From assembly GCF_001425265.1 (NCBI RefSeq), contig NZ_LMEC01000002.1:106466-170465 (forward strand): a stretch of 64,000 nucleotides of DNA. The letters run 5' to 3'. Position numbers and translations under genes: made by a program. Origin of the DNA: Massilia sp. Root418 (lineage in GTDB: Bacteria > Pseudomonadota > Gammaproteobacteria > Burkholderiales > Burkholderiaceae_D). The stretch's first letter is position 1. Every line of letters starts with the position of its first letter. Of this stretch, positions 10,102 to 17,512 are shown piece after piece. Below the pieces are notes generated by a model. That model searched no databases and was not told where the DNA came from. It saw only the letters and a list, made by a program, of their open reading frames with translations.

Positions 10102-11143
10102 TGGTGTTCTTCCTCACGTTGAGAGTCAGGGTGCGCACGACGTCGCCGGCGTGCACGCGCAGCAGTTTCTGGTCGTCGGCGGACAGGTCGATCTTGCCGT
10201 TCACCGACGCGGCTTCGGACAGGATCATGCGGAAATCCTTCAGGTTGGTGTTCGACACCAGCACCGGTTCCATCTGGGGCGCGCAGGCGTGCGTCATGTC
10301 GGTATCGACGTCAACCACGGCCAGGCCGCTGTCGCGCACCGCGCGCAGTTCGGACACGCGGCCTTGCAGCACCGGGCCCGCGTCGAAGATGTCGACATAG
10401 CCCTCGAAGTGCATGCCCTCCTGCTCCAGCAGGCGGCGCGCCGGCACGGTGGAAGTGTGCACCTTGCCCACCACGTCCTGCGCGTCCTGCGGCAAGTAGG
10501 CCACGTACAGCGGCTGGCGCGGCATCAGTTCGGCGATGAAGGACTTCTTGCCCTGCGCGGTGAGCGCGTCGACATGGTCGAACTCCATCTTGAAGAAGTG
10601 GCGGCCCAGGCCTTCGTAAAACGGCGAGCGGCCGTCCGACTCCTGGTAGCCGCGCATTTCGGCGATCAGCTTTTCCGTGAACAGGTGCGGGAACTGGGCG
10701 ATGAACAGGAAGCGGCACTTGGACAGGAATTTGCCGTTATTCCCGGTGCGGTAGTCGGGGTTCAGGAACAGCGAGCACAGTTCGGTGCTGCCGGTCAGGT
10801 CGTTCGACAGGTACAGCGTTTCCATGCGCGTGAACACTTTCAGTTCGCGGCTGGAGTGCACCAGGGTGCCGATGCGGTAGTTGTAGAACGGTTCGTCCAG
10901 GCCCACCGAGCCCTTGATGGCGCACACGCCGGCCAGGCGGCCGGTGTCGGTGTCTTCCATCACGAACATGTAGTCGCGCTTTTCCGGCGGGATGGTTTCG
11001 GCAAAGGAGGCGACCGCGATTTCCACGCGGTCGCCCAGCATCTTCATGTCCGGCTTGAGCGTGGTCATGCCGGAGCCGACCTGGCTGGCCATGTCGAACA
11101 GGGCGTCCAGGTCGGTGGCTTGTATGGCGCGTACAACTAGCAT
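10094..11143 (-). CDS. aruG: Arginine N-succinyltransferase, beta subunit
   Basis: 349 residues. It transfers succinyl from succinyl-CoA to the alpha-amino group of arginine, the first AST step. The N-terminus (VVRAIQATDLDAL) and the GNAT-like body are typical of AstA/AruG. It lies downstream of a paralogous subunit gene and overlaps astD. The pair order aruF-aruG follows the arrangement described in Pseudomonas aeruginosa, which uses a two-subunit enzyme. The alpha/beta naming follows that order. Confidence 0.93.
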   Translation of the reverse strand: MLVVRAIQATDLDALFDMASQVGSGMTTLKPDMKMLGDRVEIAVASFAETIPPEKRDYMFVMEDTDTGRLAGVCAIKGSVGLDEPFYNYRIGTLVHSSRELKVFTRMETLYLSNDLTGSTELCSLFLNPDYRTGNNGKFLSKCRFLFIAQFPHLFTEKLIAEMRGYQESDGRSPFYEGLGRHFFKMEFDHVDALTAQGKKSFIAELMPRQPLYVAYLPQDAQDVVGKVHTSTVPARRLLEQEGMHFEGYVDIFDAGPVLQGRVSELRAVRDSGLAVVDVDTDMTHACAPQMEPVLVSNTNLKDFRMILSEAASVNGKIDLSADDQKLLRVHAGDVVRTLTLNVRKNTNV

Positions 11144-11155
11144 AGGAGTCTCTTT

Positions 11156-12187
11156 TTAGATGCGTACACAAATCACGTTGCCGCCGTCGGCGACCTGCAG
11201 CGTTTCCTGCACTTCCAGCGGCAGGGCGATGGTGGCGCTGGCCTCGATGGCCGGCACGGACACCACCACGGCGCGGAACTCCTGGCCGGCGTTGGCGGCC
11301 ACCGCGTAGGGCACCACCGGTTCGCCCGCGCGCGAGGGGCGCGGCGTGACCACGGTGCGCTGCAGCGACGAGGTGCAGGTGCGCAGCGCATGCTTGTGCG
11401 CCTGCAGTATCGGGCCGCCGTCGAAAATGTCGATGTAATCGTCCGCTTCGAAGCCTTCGGCCGTCAGCAGGTTGAAGGCCAGTTCGCCGGAGGGGTGGAT
11501 CTGGCCCATCACGGCTTGCGCGTCGCCCGGCAGCAGGGGCACGTAGACCGGGTAGTGCGGCATCAGCTCGACGATGAGGGTGCGGTTGCGGGCGCCGCCT
11601 ATGGTGCGCTCGGCGTCGAGGAAATCCATCTGGAAGAATTTGCGGCCGACCGCGTCCCAGAACGGCGACTCGCCGTTCGCGCTGGTGGCGCCGGCCAGGG
11701 GCACGAAGAAGCGGTCCGCGAAGCGCTGCGGCGCCATGGCGGCGAACAGCAGGCGCGCGCGCGACAAGAGCGCCGCCTCGGGGCGGTTCTGCACCGCTTC
11801 GTTGACGTAGAAACTGGACAGCTGCGAATAGGCGGTCAGCTCGGAGCACAGCGTTAACGCGTGTACGCTATGGCTGATGTTCAGGTCGCGCGAGACCTGC
11901 TGGATCACGTCGTTGCGGAACGAGAAATAGGTGCCGTTGGAGCCGGCCGATGCGAAGATGGCGGCGGTGCCAACGATGCTGTGGTCCGCCAGGGATTCCA
12001 GCACGAACAGGTACGACTCCTCGCTGGGGATGTCGACGTGGGCGCTGAAGGATGCGATCGAAGCCTCGACCGCCTGCGCGATCTTGTCGCGCGTCTTGGG
12101 CAAGGTATGGACACCCGGCATGCTTACCGCAGCCAGCTTTTCCAGCGCTGCGATATCCGCAAGTTCTACCGGACGGACAACATACAT
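11156..12187 (-). CDS. aruF: Arginine/ornithine N-succinyltransferase, alpha subunit
   Basis: 343 residues, paralogous to the next gene (compare MYVVRPVELADIAAL with MLVVRAIQATDLDAL). In pseudomonads the alpha and beta subunits form a heteromer acting on arginine and ornithine, and the same is inferred here. A strong AGGAG ribosome site lies 6 bases before the ATG. It is separated from aruC by a 137-base gap filled by a palindromic repeat pair, which may adjust the aruC to aruFGDB transcript ratio. Confidence 0.93.
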   Translation of the reverse strand: MYVVRPVELADIAALEKLAAVSMPGVHTLPKTRDKIAQAVEASIASFSAHVDIPSEESYLFVLESLADHSIVGTAAIFASAGSNGTYFSFRNDVIQQVSRDLNISHSVHALTLCSELTAYSQLSSFYVNEAVQNRPEAALLSRARLLFAAMAPQRFADRFFVPLAGATSANGESPFWDAVGRKFFQMDFLDAERTIGGARNRTLIVELMPHYPVYVPLLPGDAQAVMGQIHPSGELAFNLLTAEGFEADDYIDIFDGGPILQAHKHALRTCTSSLQRTVVTPRPSRAGEPVVPYAVAANAGQEFRAVVVSVPAIEASATIALPLEVQETLQVADGGNVICVRI

Positions 12188-12231
12188 GTGAACTCCTTTG
12201 TTTTTATACTTACGGGTGCTGCATGCGTGCT

Positions 12232-12319
12232 TGGCGGGTTACGGCGTTCCGCCTAACCCGCCCTACGTGTCCACCGGCGGATCGTAGGGCGGGTTAGCGC
12301 CTCAGCGCGTAACCCGCCA
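12232..12319. repeat. REP-like palindrome pair, family A (GGCGGGTTA/TAACCCGCC)
   Basis: Two hairpin units face each other. 12232-12267 reads GGCGGGTTA...TAACCCGCCCTACG, and 12283-12319 is the opposite orientation, with a 15-base spacer between them. Each unit folds on itself, and the pair can form a cruciform. It sits between aruC and aruF. The same element occurs near 39.6, 45.5 and 60.1 kb. Confidence 0.88.
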
Positions 12320-12324
12320 ATGCA

Positions 12325-13563
12325 TCAAGCAGCCAGGCTGTCCAGCGCAGCGCGCAGCAGGCGGCCGGCTTCGGCGATCTGCTCGTCGGTCACAACCAGC
12401 GCCGGCGCGAAACGCACCACGTCGGTGCCGGCGATCAGCACCATCAGGCCCTGCGCTTCGGCTGCCTTCTGGATGTCTTTCGACTTGCCCTTCCAGGCGT
12501 CCGCCACCACCACGCCCAGCAGCAGGCCGCTGCCGCGCACGGTCGACAGGATGGCCGGGTATTCCTTGGTCAGGCTTTCCAGCAGTGCCACCAGCTTGGC
12601 GGACGCTTCCTTCACGCGCGCCAGGAAGGCCGGCTGGTTGATGGTGTCGAGCACCGTCAGCGCCACGGTGGCGGCCAGCGGGTTGCCGCCGTAGGTGGTG
12701 CCGTGCGAGCCCACGCCCAGCGAGGCCGCCAGTTCATTGGTGGTCAGCATGGCCGCCACCGGGTAGCCGTTGCCCAGCGCCTTGGCCGAGGTCAGGATGT
12801 CCGGGGTGATGCCGTAGCCCTGGTAGGCGAACAGGTGGCCGGTGCGGCCCATGCCGGACTGCACTTCGTCGAAGATCAGCACGGCGCCGGTCTTGTTGCA
12901 CAGGTCGCGCAGCTCTTGCAGGAAGGCCTTGTCGCCCGGCAACACGCCGCCTTCGCCCTGGATCGGTTCCACGATCACGGCGCAGACGTCGTCGCCGATG
13001 GCGGCGCGTGCGGATTCAATGTTGTTGTACTCGATGTGGTCGATGGCCGGCGGCAGCGGCTCGAAGCCTTCGGTGTACTTCGACTGGCCGCCGACGGACA
13101 CGGTAAACAGCGTGCGGCCGTGGAAGGAGCTGAAGCAGGACACGATGCGCGACTTGTGCTCGCCGAACTTGGCGTGGGCGTGCTTGCGGGCCAGCTTCAG
13201 GGCCGCTTCGTTGGCTTCGGCGCCGGAATTGCAGAAGAAGGCGCGGTCGGCGAAAGTGGCTTCGGTCAGGGCCAGGCCCAGGCGCAGCACCGGCTCGTTG
13301 GTGTAGCCGTTGCCCAGGTGCCAGAGGGTGTTGGCCTGCCTGGTCAGCGCCTCGACCACCAGGGGATTGCAGTGGCCCAGGGCGGTGACGGCGATGCCGG
13401 AGGTGAAGTCCAGGTAATGCTTGCCGTTCTGGTCCCACAGGTCCAGGCCCGATGCGCGCACCGGCACCATCGCGGCCGGCGCGTAGGTTGGCACCAGTAC
13501 TTCGTCAAACGTCTGCCGGGTGACAGGGCGAGTGGTTACAGTCGAATCAAGCTTTGCGTTCAT
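12325..13563 (-). CDS. aruC: Succinylornithine/acetylornithine transaminase
   Basis: 412 residues from ATG 13563, chosen because AGGGAA precedes it. An in-frame start at 13599 would add 12 unconvincing residues. It is a class III PLP aminotransferase that converts succinylornithine plus 2-oxoglutarate to succinylglutamate semialdehyde and glutamate. FDEVQSGMGRTG (cofactor-binding Asp) and ILTSAKALGNGYPV (Schiff-base Lys) are present. It is the promoter-proximal gene of the aru operon. It may also serve as ArgD in biosynthesis, since the family is bifunctional. Confidence 0.94.
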   Translation of the reverse strand: MNAKLDSTVTTRPVTRQTFDEVLVPTYAPAAMVPVRASGLDLWDQNGKHYLDFTSGIAVTALGHCNPLVVEALTRQANTLWHLGNGYTNEPVLRLGLALTEATFADRAFFCNSGAEANEAALKLARKHAHAKFGEHKSRIVSCFSSFHGRTLFTVSVGGQSKYTEGFEPLPPAIDHIEYNNIESARAAIGDDVCAVIVEPIQGEGGVLPGDKAFLQELRDLCNKTGAVLIFDEVQSGMGRTGHLFAYQGYGITPDILTSAKALGNGYPVAAMLTTNELAASLGVGSHGTTYGGNPLAATVALTVLDTINQPAFLARVKEASAKLVALLESLTKEYPAILSTVRGSGLLLGVVVADAWKGKSKDIQKAAEAQGLMVLIAGTDVVRFAPALVVTDEQIAEAGRLLRAALDSLAA

Positions 13564-13623
13564 GGCATTCCCTATCAATGTATAGAGGTACGGCCGCAAC
13601 CAGGCGGCTACGGGTGGTACAAC

Positions 13624-13666
13624 ATTATAAAAAGCGGGATGCTAAAACTCTTTTGCGGATGCGACA
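13624..13666 (-). promoter_or_regulatory. aru operon promoter with ArgR-type operator
   Basis: On the minus strand TGTCGC (13661-13666) is followed after 8 bases by AA. This matches the direct-repeat half-site TGTCGC-N8-AA-N5 that I recall for the Pseudomonas AraC-type ArgR. A weaker second half (TTAGCA...) follows 21 bases later. A perfect TATAAT lies at 13624-13629 with no good -35, as expected for an activator-dependent promoter. It would give a leader of about 55 bases before aruC. Confidence 0.6.
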
Positions 13667-13695
13667 AGGATTTTCATAATCCAGTGGCGCCCGGT

Positions 13696-14640
13696 TCACC
13701 CGTTCAGCTTGCGCTGGCGCTCCTCGCGCGGGGTGTTGCCAAACAGGGTGCCGAAGGCGGTGGAAAAGTGCGAGCCGGACGAGAAGCCGCACATCAGTCC
13801 CACCTGCACGATGGAGGAATTGGTCTCCAGCAACAACTGGCGCGCGCGCTGCAGGCGCAGCTCCAGGTAGTAGCGCGACGGCAGGCTGCCCAGGTATTGC
13901 TTGAACAGCCGCTCCAGCTGGCGCCGCGACAGGCCCACCAGGTTGGCGATGTCGTCGGTGGACAGGGGTTCCTCGATATTGGCCTCCATCAAGGTCACCG
14001 CTTCCGACAGCTTGGGCTGCAGCGCGCCGAAGCGCGCCTGCAAGGCCACGCGCTGGCGCTCCTCGTGGCCGCGCACGCGGTCGATGCACAGTGCTTCCTT
14101 CACCTCGGCCTGCACGTTGGCGCCGTACAGCGCGTCCACCAGGGTCAGCGCGAAGTCGGCGCTGGCGGCGCCCCCGCAGCAGCTCAGGTGGGGGCCGTCG
14201 ATCTCGAACAGGTGCGGGGTCAGGATGGCGCGCTCGGAAATGCTTTCGGTGTCGGCGTACAGCGCCCACGGCAGGGCAATGCGCACGCCACCCATCAGCC
14301 CGGCCTCGGCCAGCCACAGCACGCCTGCGCCCACCCCGCCCCAGTAGGACGCGGCGCGCAGGCGCTCCACCACAGCGCGCAACTGTCCCGGCGGCGGCGC
14401 CGCCTGCTGCTCGTCGGCCACCAGCAGCGCCAGGTGCCAGCCGCCGGCCGGCGCCGGCGCCGCGGCCAGTTCCTGCGGGGTGCGGATGTCGAGCTGGAAT
14501 TGCGGGCCCACGCTGCGCGCGGCCAGGCGCAGCGGCTGGACCAGGCCGGCCCAGGTGAGCGTGTCCGCCCCGCCCGCATTGACCAGCAGCACGCGCAGCG
14601 GCTGCTCCTGGGACAGGCGGGACAAATGGGAAAACGGCAT
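13696..14640 (-). CDS. argR: AraC/GlxA-type transcriptional regulator, probable ArgR
   Basis: 314 residues from ATG 14640. A 14697 start would overlap the upstream gene and adds a Pro-rich extension. An N-terminal DJ-1/PfpI-like domain (residues about 1-190) precedes a C-terminal AraC double helix-turn-helix (LSTDDIANLVGLSRRQLERL and the SIVQVGLMCGFSSGSHF block). The HTH region closely resembles Pseudomonas ArgR, which activates aru in response to arginine. Its place directly upstream of aruC, with an ArgR-like operator between them, supports this. Ribosome site is weak. Confidence 0.85.
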   Translation of the reverse strand: MPFSHLSRLSQEQPLRVLLVNAGGADTLTWAGLVQPLRLAARSVGPQFQLDIRTPQELAAAPAPAGGWHLALLVADEQQAAPPPGQLRAVVERLRAASYWGGVGAGVLWLAEAGLMGGVRIALPWALYADTESISERAILTPHLFEIDGPHLSCCGGAASADFALTLVDALYGANVQAEVKEALCIDRVRGHEERQRVALQARFGALQPKLSEAVTLMEANIEEPLSTDDIANLVGLSRRQLERLFKQYLGSLPSRYYLELRLQRARQLLLETNSSIVQVGLMCGFSSGSHFSTAFGTLFGNTPREERQRKLNG

Positions 14641-14662
14641 CGGCGGATCTACTGGTGGATGA

Positions 14663-15586
14663 TTACTCGGGCGCCAGCGCGGTGGGAGGCCGCGCAACGT
14701 TCCATTGGCTCACTATCATACCGGAGATCAACAATACCGCGCCGAGCAGCCCCGTCCATGCCAAGGTCTCGCCCAGCCAGAAATAGCCGAAAATCGCCGC
14801 GCAGCCCGGCTCGAAGGCATAGATCACGGCAGCCTCGTTGGCAGTGCTGTGGCTCTGGCCCCAGGTCTGCAGGGAAATGATGAGGGCGGTAGCCACGACG
14901 CCCAGGTAGATCAGGTTCCAGCGGTACAGCTTCAGGCCCTGCCAGATGTATTCCCAGTAGTCGCCCATGTCCTGCGGGCCGGCCACCGGGCCGCGCGGCA
15001 CTTCGCGGACGGCGATCCACAGCGCCGCGCACACGGCCACGGTGAGGATTTGCGCGGCGGTCAGTGTCATCAGGCGCTCGGCCTTGCGGCTGAACACTTC
15101 CATCATCTTGATGTAGCAGCCGAAGCACAGCGCCGCCAGCAGCGCCAGCGTGTCGCCCCGGCCCCAGACGAAGGCGCCGTCCCAGCACAGCGCGAACAGG
15201 CCCACCAGCGCCAGCGCCAGGGCCGCCACGATGCGGCGCTCGGGCAGCTTGCCCAGGAACACGCCCAGCAGCGGCGGTACCAGCACGTTCAGGCCGCAAA
15301 CGAAGGCGTTGCGGTTGGAACTGGTGAGCGACAAGCCCTCCACCTGGAACAGATAACAGAAAAACAACACAGCGCCGCTCAGCAGGCCGTAGCGGAAGTC
15401 GGCCCATTTGGCGCGCAGCAGGAAGGGCGACAGGATCAGGCTGGCCATGGCAAAGCGCGCCACCACGATCCAGTTGGTGGACAGGTAATTGGTCATGTCC
15501 TTCATGGCCGGGAAAGTGGTGCCCCAGACCAGGGTGACGAGCAGCAGGGCGGCAATGCCGCGGGCGTGGTTGGGCAGGGACGGCAT
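14663..15586 (-). CDS. DMT superfamily (EamA) transporter
   Basis: 307 residues with about ten hydrophobic helices in two EamA repeats (first near VWGTTFPAMKD, second near WNLIYLGVVATALIIS). An inner-membrane exporter of metabolites or amino acids is likely, with unknown substrate. It is 22 bases upstream of argR on the same strand, so the two may be co-transcribed, which would hint at an amino-acid-related substrate. It is divergent from the marR gene. Confidence 0.88.
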   Translation of the reverse strand: MPSLPNHARGIAALLLVTLVWGTTFPAMKDMTNYLSTNWIVVARFAMASLILSPFLLRAKWADFRYGLLSGAVLFFCYLFQVEGLSLTSSNRNAFVCGLNVLVPPLLGVFLGKLPERRIVAALALALVGLFALCWDGAFVWGRGDTLALLAALCFGCYIKMMEVFSRKAERLMTLTAAQILTVAVCAALWIAVREVPRGPVAGPQDMGDYWEYIWQGLKLYRWNLIYLGVVATALIISLQTWGQSHSTANEAAVIYAFEPGCAAIFGYFWLGETLAWTGLLGAVLLISGMIVSQWNVARPPTALAPE

Positions 15587-15662
15587 GGCTGGTAATGTTC
15601 GTTTATCAATATTGGCTAGCCGCGTAGTGTACCGCGATTGCCGCCATGCAGCGGCGCGGCGC

Positions 15663-15668
15663 TATAAT
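15663..15668 (+). promoter_or_regulatory. -10 box directly before the MarR gene
   Basis: A perfect TATAAT ends only 8 bases before the ATG at 15677, so transcription would begin within about two bases of the start codon. A TTGCCG at 15638-15643 is a poor -35 at 19 bases. No Shine-Dalgarno sequence is seen. Confidence 0.4.
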
Positions 15669-15676
15669 CACGCCTT

Positions 15677-16111
15677 ATGGGTGAGCGATATCTGAAAAGC
15701 ATCCGGCTGCTGGCCGAATGCATGCAAGGCTTTGAGCGGCTGTCGGGCGAGCACGTGCGCGAGTGCGGGCTGACCCATGCGCAATTCGATATCATCGCCA
15801 CGCTGGGCAACACCGAAGGCATGTCCTACAAGGAACTTGGCGACCAGACCCTGATCACCAAGGGCACCTTGACGGGCGTAATCGAGCGCCTGGAGCAAAA
15901 GGGCCTGGTGGAACGCCAGCGCAGCCTGGACGACAAGCGCTCCTGGTTCATCCGGCTCAGTCCGCAGGGCGAGCAGGTGTTCCGCGACGTCTTCCCCAAG
16001 GTCATTTCCCGTGGCGGTGCCGTGTTCGCCAGCTACAGCGAGGAAGACTTCGCCGCCCTTGAAAAAACCCTGTCCGGCCTCAAACAAGTGATAACGGCAG
16101 GCGGCGCCTAA
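15677..16111 (+). CDS. MarR family transcriptional regulator
   Basis: 144 residues with the winged-helix fold of MarR. HAQFDIIATLGNTEGMSYKE and TLTGVIERLEQKGLVERQRS give the recognition helix and the wing DDKRSWFIRLSPQG. It acts as a dimeric repressor responsive to small molecules. It is divergent from the EamA transporter, a common arrangement in which MarR controls the exporter. Translation may be nearly leaderless (see the -10 box). Confidence 0.9.
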   Translation: MGERYLKSIRLLAECMQGFERLSGEHVRECGLTHAQFDIIATLGNTEGMSYKELGDQTLITKGTLTGVIERLEQKGLVERQRSLDDKRSWFIRLSPQGEQVFRDVFPKVISRGGAVFASYSEEDFAALEKTLSGLKQVITAGGA

Positions 16112-16164
16112 GGCCGGTCACGCGCCCAGCGCGCCCCCATCCCCCCAACAACCAAGGAACGACA

Positions 16165-16449
16165 TTGAAAACCTCTCTGCTCGAAGGCAAAAAGCCTGCG
16201 AAATTCGACAAGCACATCATCGGCAACCTGTTGCTCAACGTCGACACCCCCGAGGAAGTGCGCAAGGAAAAGCTGCTGATCGGCGTGCGCAATGAAGACG
16301 GCGAAATCTACCGCCTGATCGGCGCCACCAAGCACAACAGCTTCATGAACGCCATCGAGGAACTGTTCGACCTCGGCCTGGTGGACGAACTGCAAGACTC
16401 CGAAGGCACCAGCGAAGGCTGCGACGCCATCTTCAGCGAAGCCGACTAA
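16165..16449 (+). CDS. Small acidic protein of unknown function
   Basis: 94 residues starting at TTG 16165, supported by AAGGAA six to eleven bases upstream. No ATG alternative is in frame nearby. The protein is charged and soluble, with an acidic C-terminus (ELQDSEGTSEGCDAIFSEAD) and no signal or membrane segment. I do not recognise a family. It lies 53 bases after marR on the same strand and just before a long inverted repeat that could end its transcript. Confidence 0.75.
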   Translation: MKTSLLEGKKPAKFDKHIIGNLLLNVDTPEEVRKEKLLIGVRNEDGEIYRLIGATKHNSFMNAIEELFDLGLVDELQDSEGTSEGCDAIFSEAD

Positions 16450-16462
16450 GGAAATGCAGTCT

Positions 16463-16526
16463 AAAATGGGGTCAGGGTTAATTTTGAAGGAAATGTTTCC
16501 CGAATAATTAACCCTGACCCCATTTT
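16463..16526. repeat. Inverted repeat, family B (TGGGGTCAGGGTTAATT)
   Basis: Two perfectly complementary 21-base arms (16463-16483 and 16506-16526) flank a 22-base loop. The arm core is TGGGGTCAGGGTTAATT, which also occurs at 51755-51811. It resembles the REP elements mobilised by REP-associated tyrosine transposases (recall, not searched). The hairpin followed by a T-run may also terminate the upstream transcript. Confidence 0.9.
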
Positions 16527-16576
16527 TCTTTTGTGGGATTGTGTCGCAAATAAATTCCACACGGCAATAATTTGCG

Positions 16577-16582
16577 TATAAT
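16577..16582 (+). promoter_or_regulatory. -10 box directly before the HDOD gene
   Basis: A perfect TATAAT is followed by only six bases (TTCCTG) and then ATG 16589, so the predicted first transcribed base is the A of the start codon. No ribosome site is visible, which is consistent with a leaderless mRNA. The -35 (ATTCCA at 16554-16559) is weak. Confidence 0.4.
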
Positions 16583-16588
16583 TTCCTG

Positions 16589-17425
16589 ATGGATAGACTG
16601 GACGCCTTCAAGCATGTCGCTGCTCAAGCGAGCCGGGGGGATCTTGCGTTCCCGACCAATGTGAACGCGTCCATCCGCCTGCAGGAGGCGCTCAGCGATC
16701 CGGATTGCCATGTCGAGGCGGCAGCCAAACTGATCCAGGCCGACCCGCTGCTGGCGGCCCGCACCGTGGCCATCGCCAATTCGGTGGCCTACAACCGTTC
16801 CGGTACTGAAATTTCCAGCGTGCGCTCGGCCGTCCAGCGCCTGGGCGTGCGCACCCTGCAGTCGCTGGTCGCCGCGCTCATCGTGCGCCAGCTGGGCAGC
16901 AAGATCACCGATCCCGCCCTGCAGGCCATGTCCGCCCAGCTGTGGGAGCATACCGCCCACGTGGCGGCGCTGGCCCAGGTGATCGCGCGCCGCGTGACCC
17001 ATGTCGATCCCGATACCGCCCTGTTTACCGGCATCATCCACGAGGTGGGCGCGTTCTATATGCTGGCGCAGGCCGACGCTTATCCCGGCATCATGCAGGG
17101 CGATCCGGAGGACTGGGTGGAGCACGGCGAAATGGCCATCGGGCGCGGCGTGCTGCGCAAGCTGGTGGTGCCGGAAGCGGTGATGGCGTCCGTGGAGGCG
17201 ATGTGGGTGGGCATGCGCGCCCTGCCGCCGGAAAACCTGGGCGACACCCTGCTGCTGGCCAACGACCTGGCACCTGTGCCTTCGCCCATGCACCAGCGCC
17301 CCGGCGCGACCACCCAGGCTGGGGCCCGCACCATCGACTTCGCCATCGGCGAGGGTACGCTGGACGAGATCCTGCGCGAGTCCGCGAACGACGTGCAGTC
17401 CCTGTTCTCGGTGCTGATGCTGTAG
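16589..17425 (+). CDS. HDOD domain protein
   Basis: 278 residues, essentially a single HDOD domain (about residues 20-220), a degenerate HD-phosphohydrolase fold used in signalling. The opening ARGSLAFPT-like motif (SRGDLAFPTNV) and the repeated LIQADPLLAARTVAIANS and AVQRLGVRTLQSL blocks are typical. The metal ligands are only partly kept (HEVGAFYML), as usual for HDOD. The role is unknown; the family often works with c-di-GMP or chemotaxis pathways. The transcript may be leaderless. Confidence 0.88.
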   Translation: MDRLDAFKHVAAQASRGDLAFPTNVNASIRLQEALSDPDCHVEAAAKLIQADPLLAARTVAIANSVAYNRSGTEISSVRSAVQRLGVRTLQSLVAALIVRQLGSKITDPALQAMSAQLWEHTAHVAALAQVIARRVTHVDPDTALFTGIIHEVGAFYMLAQADAYPGIMQGDPEDWVEHGEMAIGRGVLRKLVVPEAVMASVEAMWVGMRALPPENLGDTLLLANDLAPVPSPMHQRPGATTQAGARTIDFAIGEGTLDEILRESANDVQSLFSVLML

Positions 17426-17512
17426 GTAAGCTGCAGGTAAGCTGTAGGTAGGCAGCAGTTAGCCGGCACTTCGGCTATAGTCGTAGCAACATCAACTACA
17501 ACGACCGCTGCC

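Noticed and set aside
17423..17465. Short imperfect tandem repeat (GTAAGCTGCAG, GTAAGCTGTAG, GTAGGCAGCAG)
   Set aside because: Only three degenerate copies of about 11 bases occur at a gene end, and no function or hairpin is implied.
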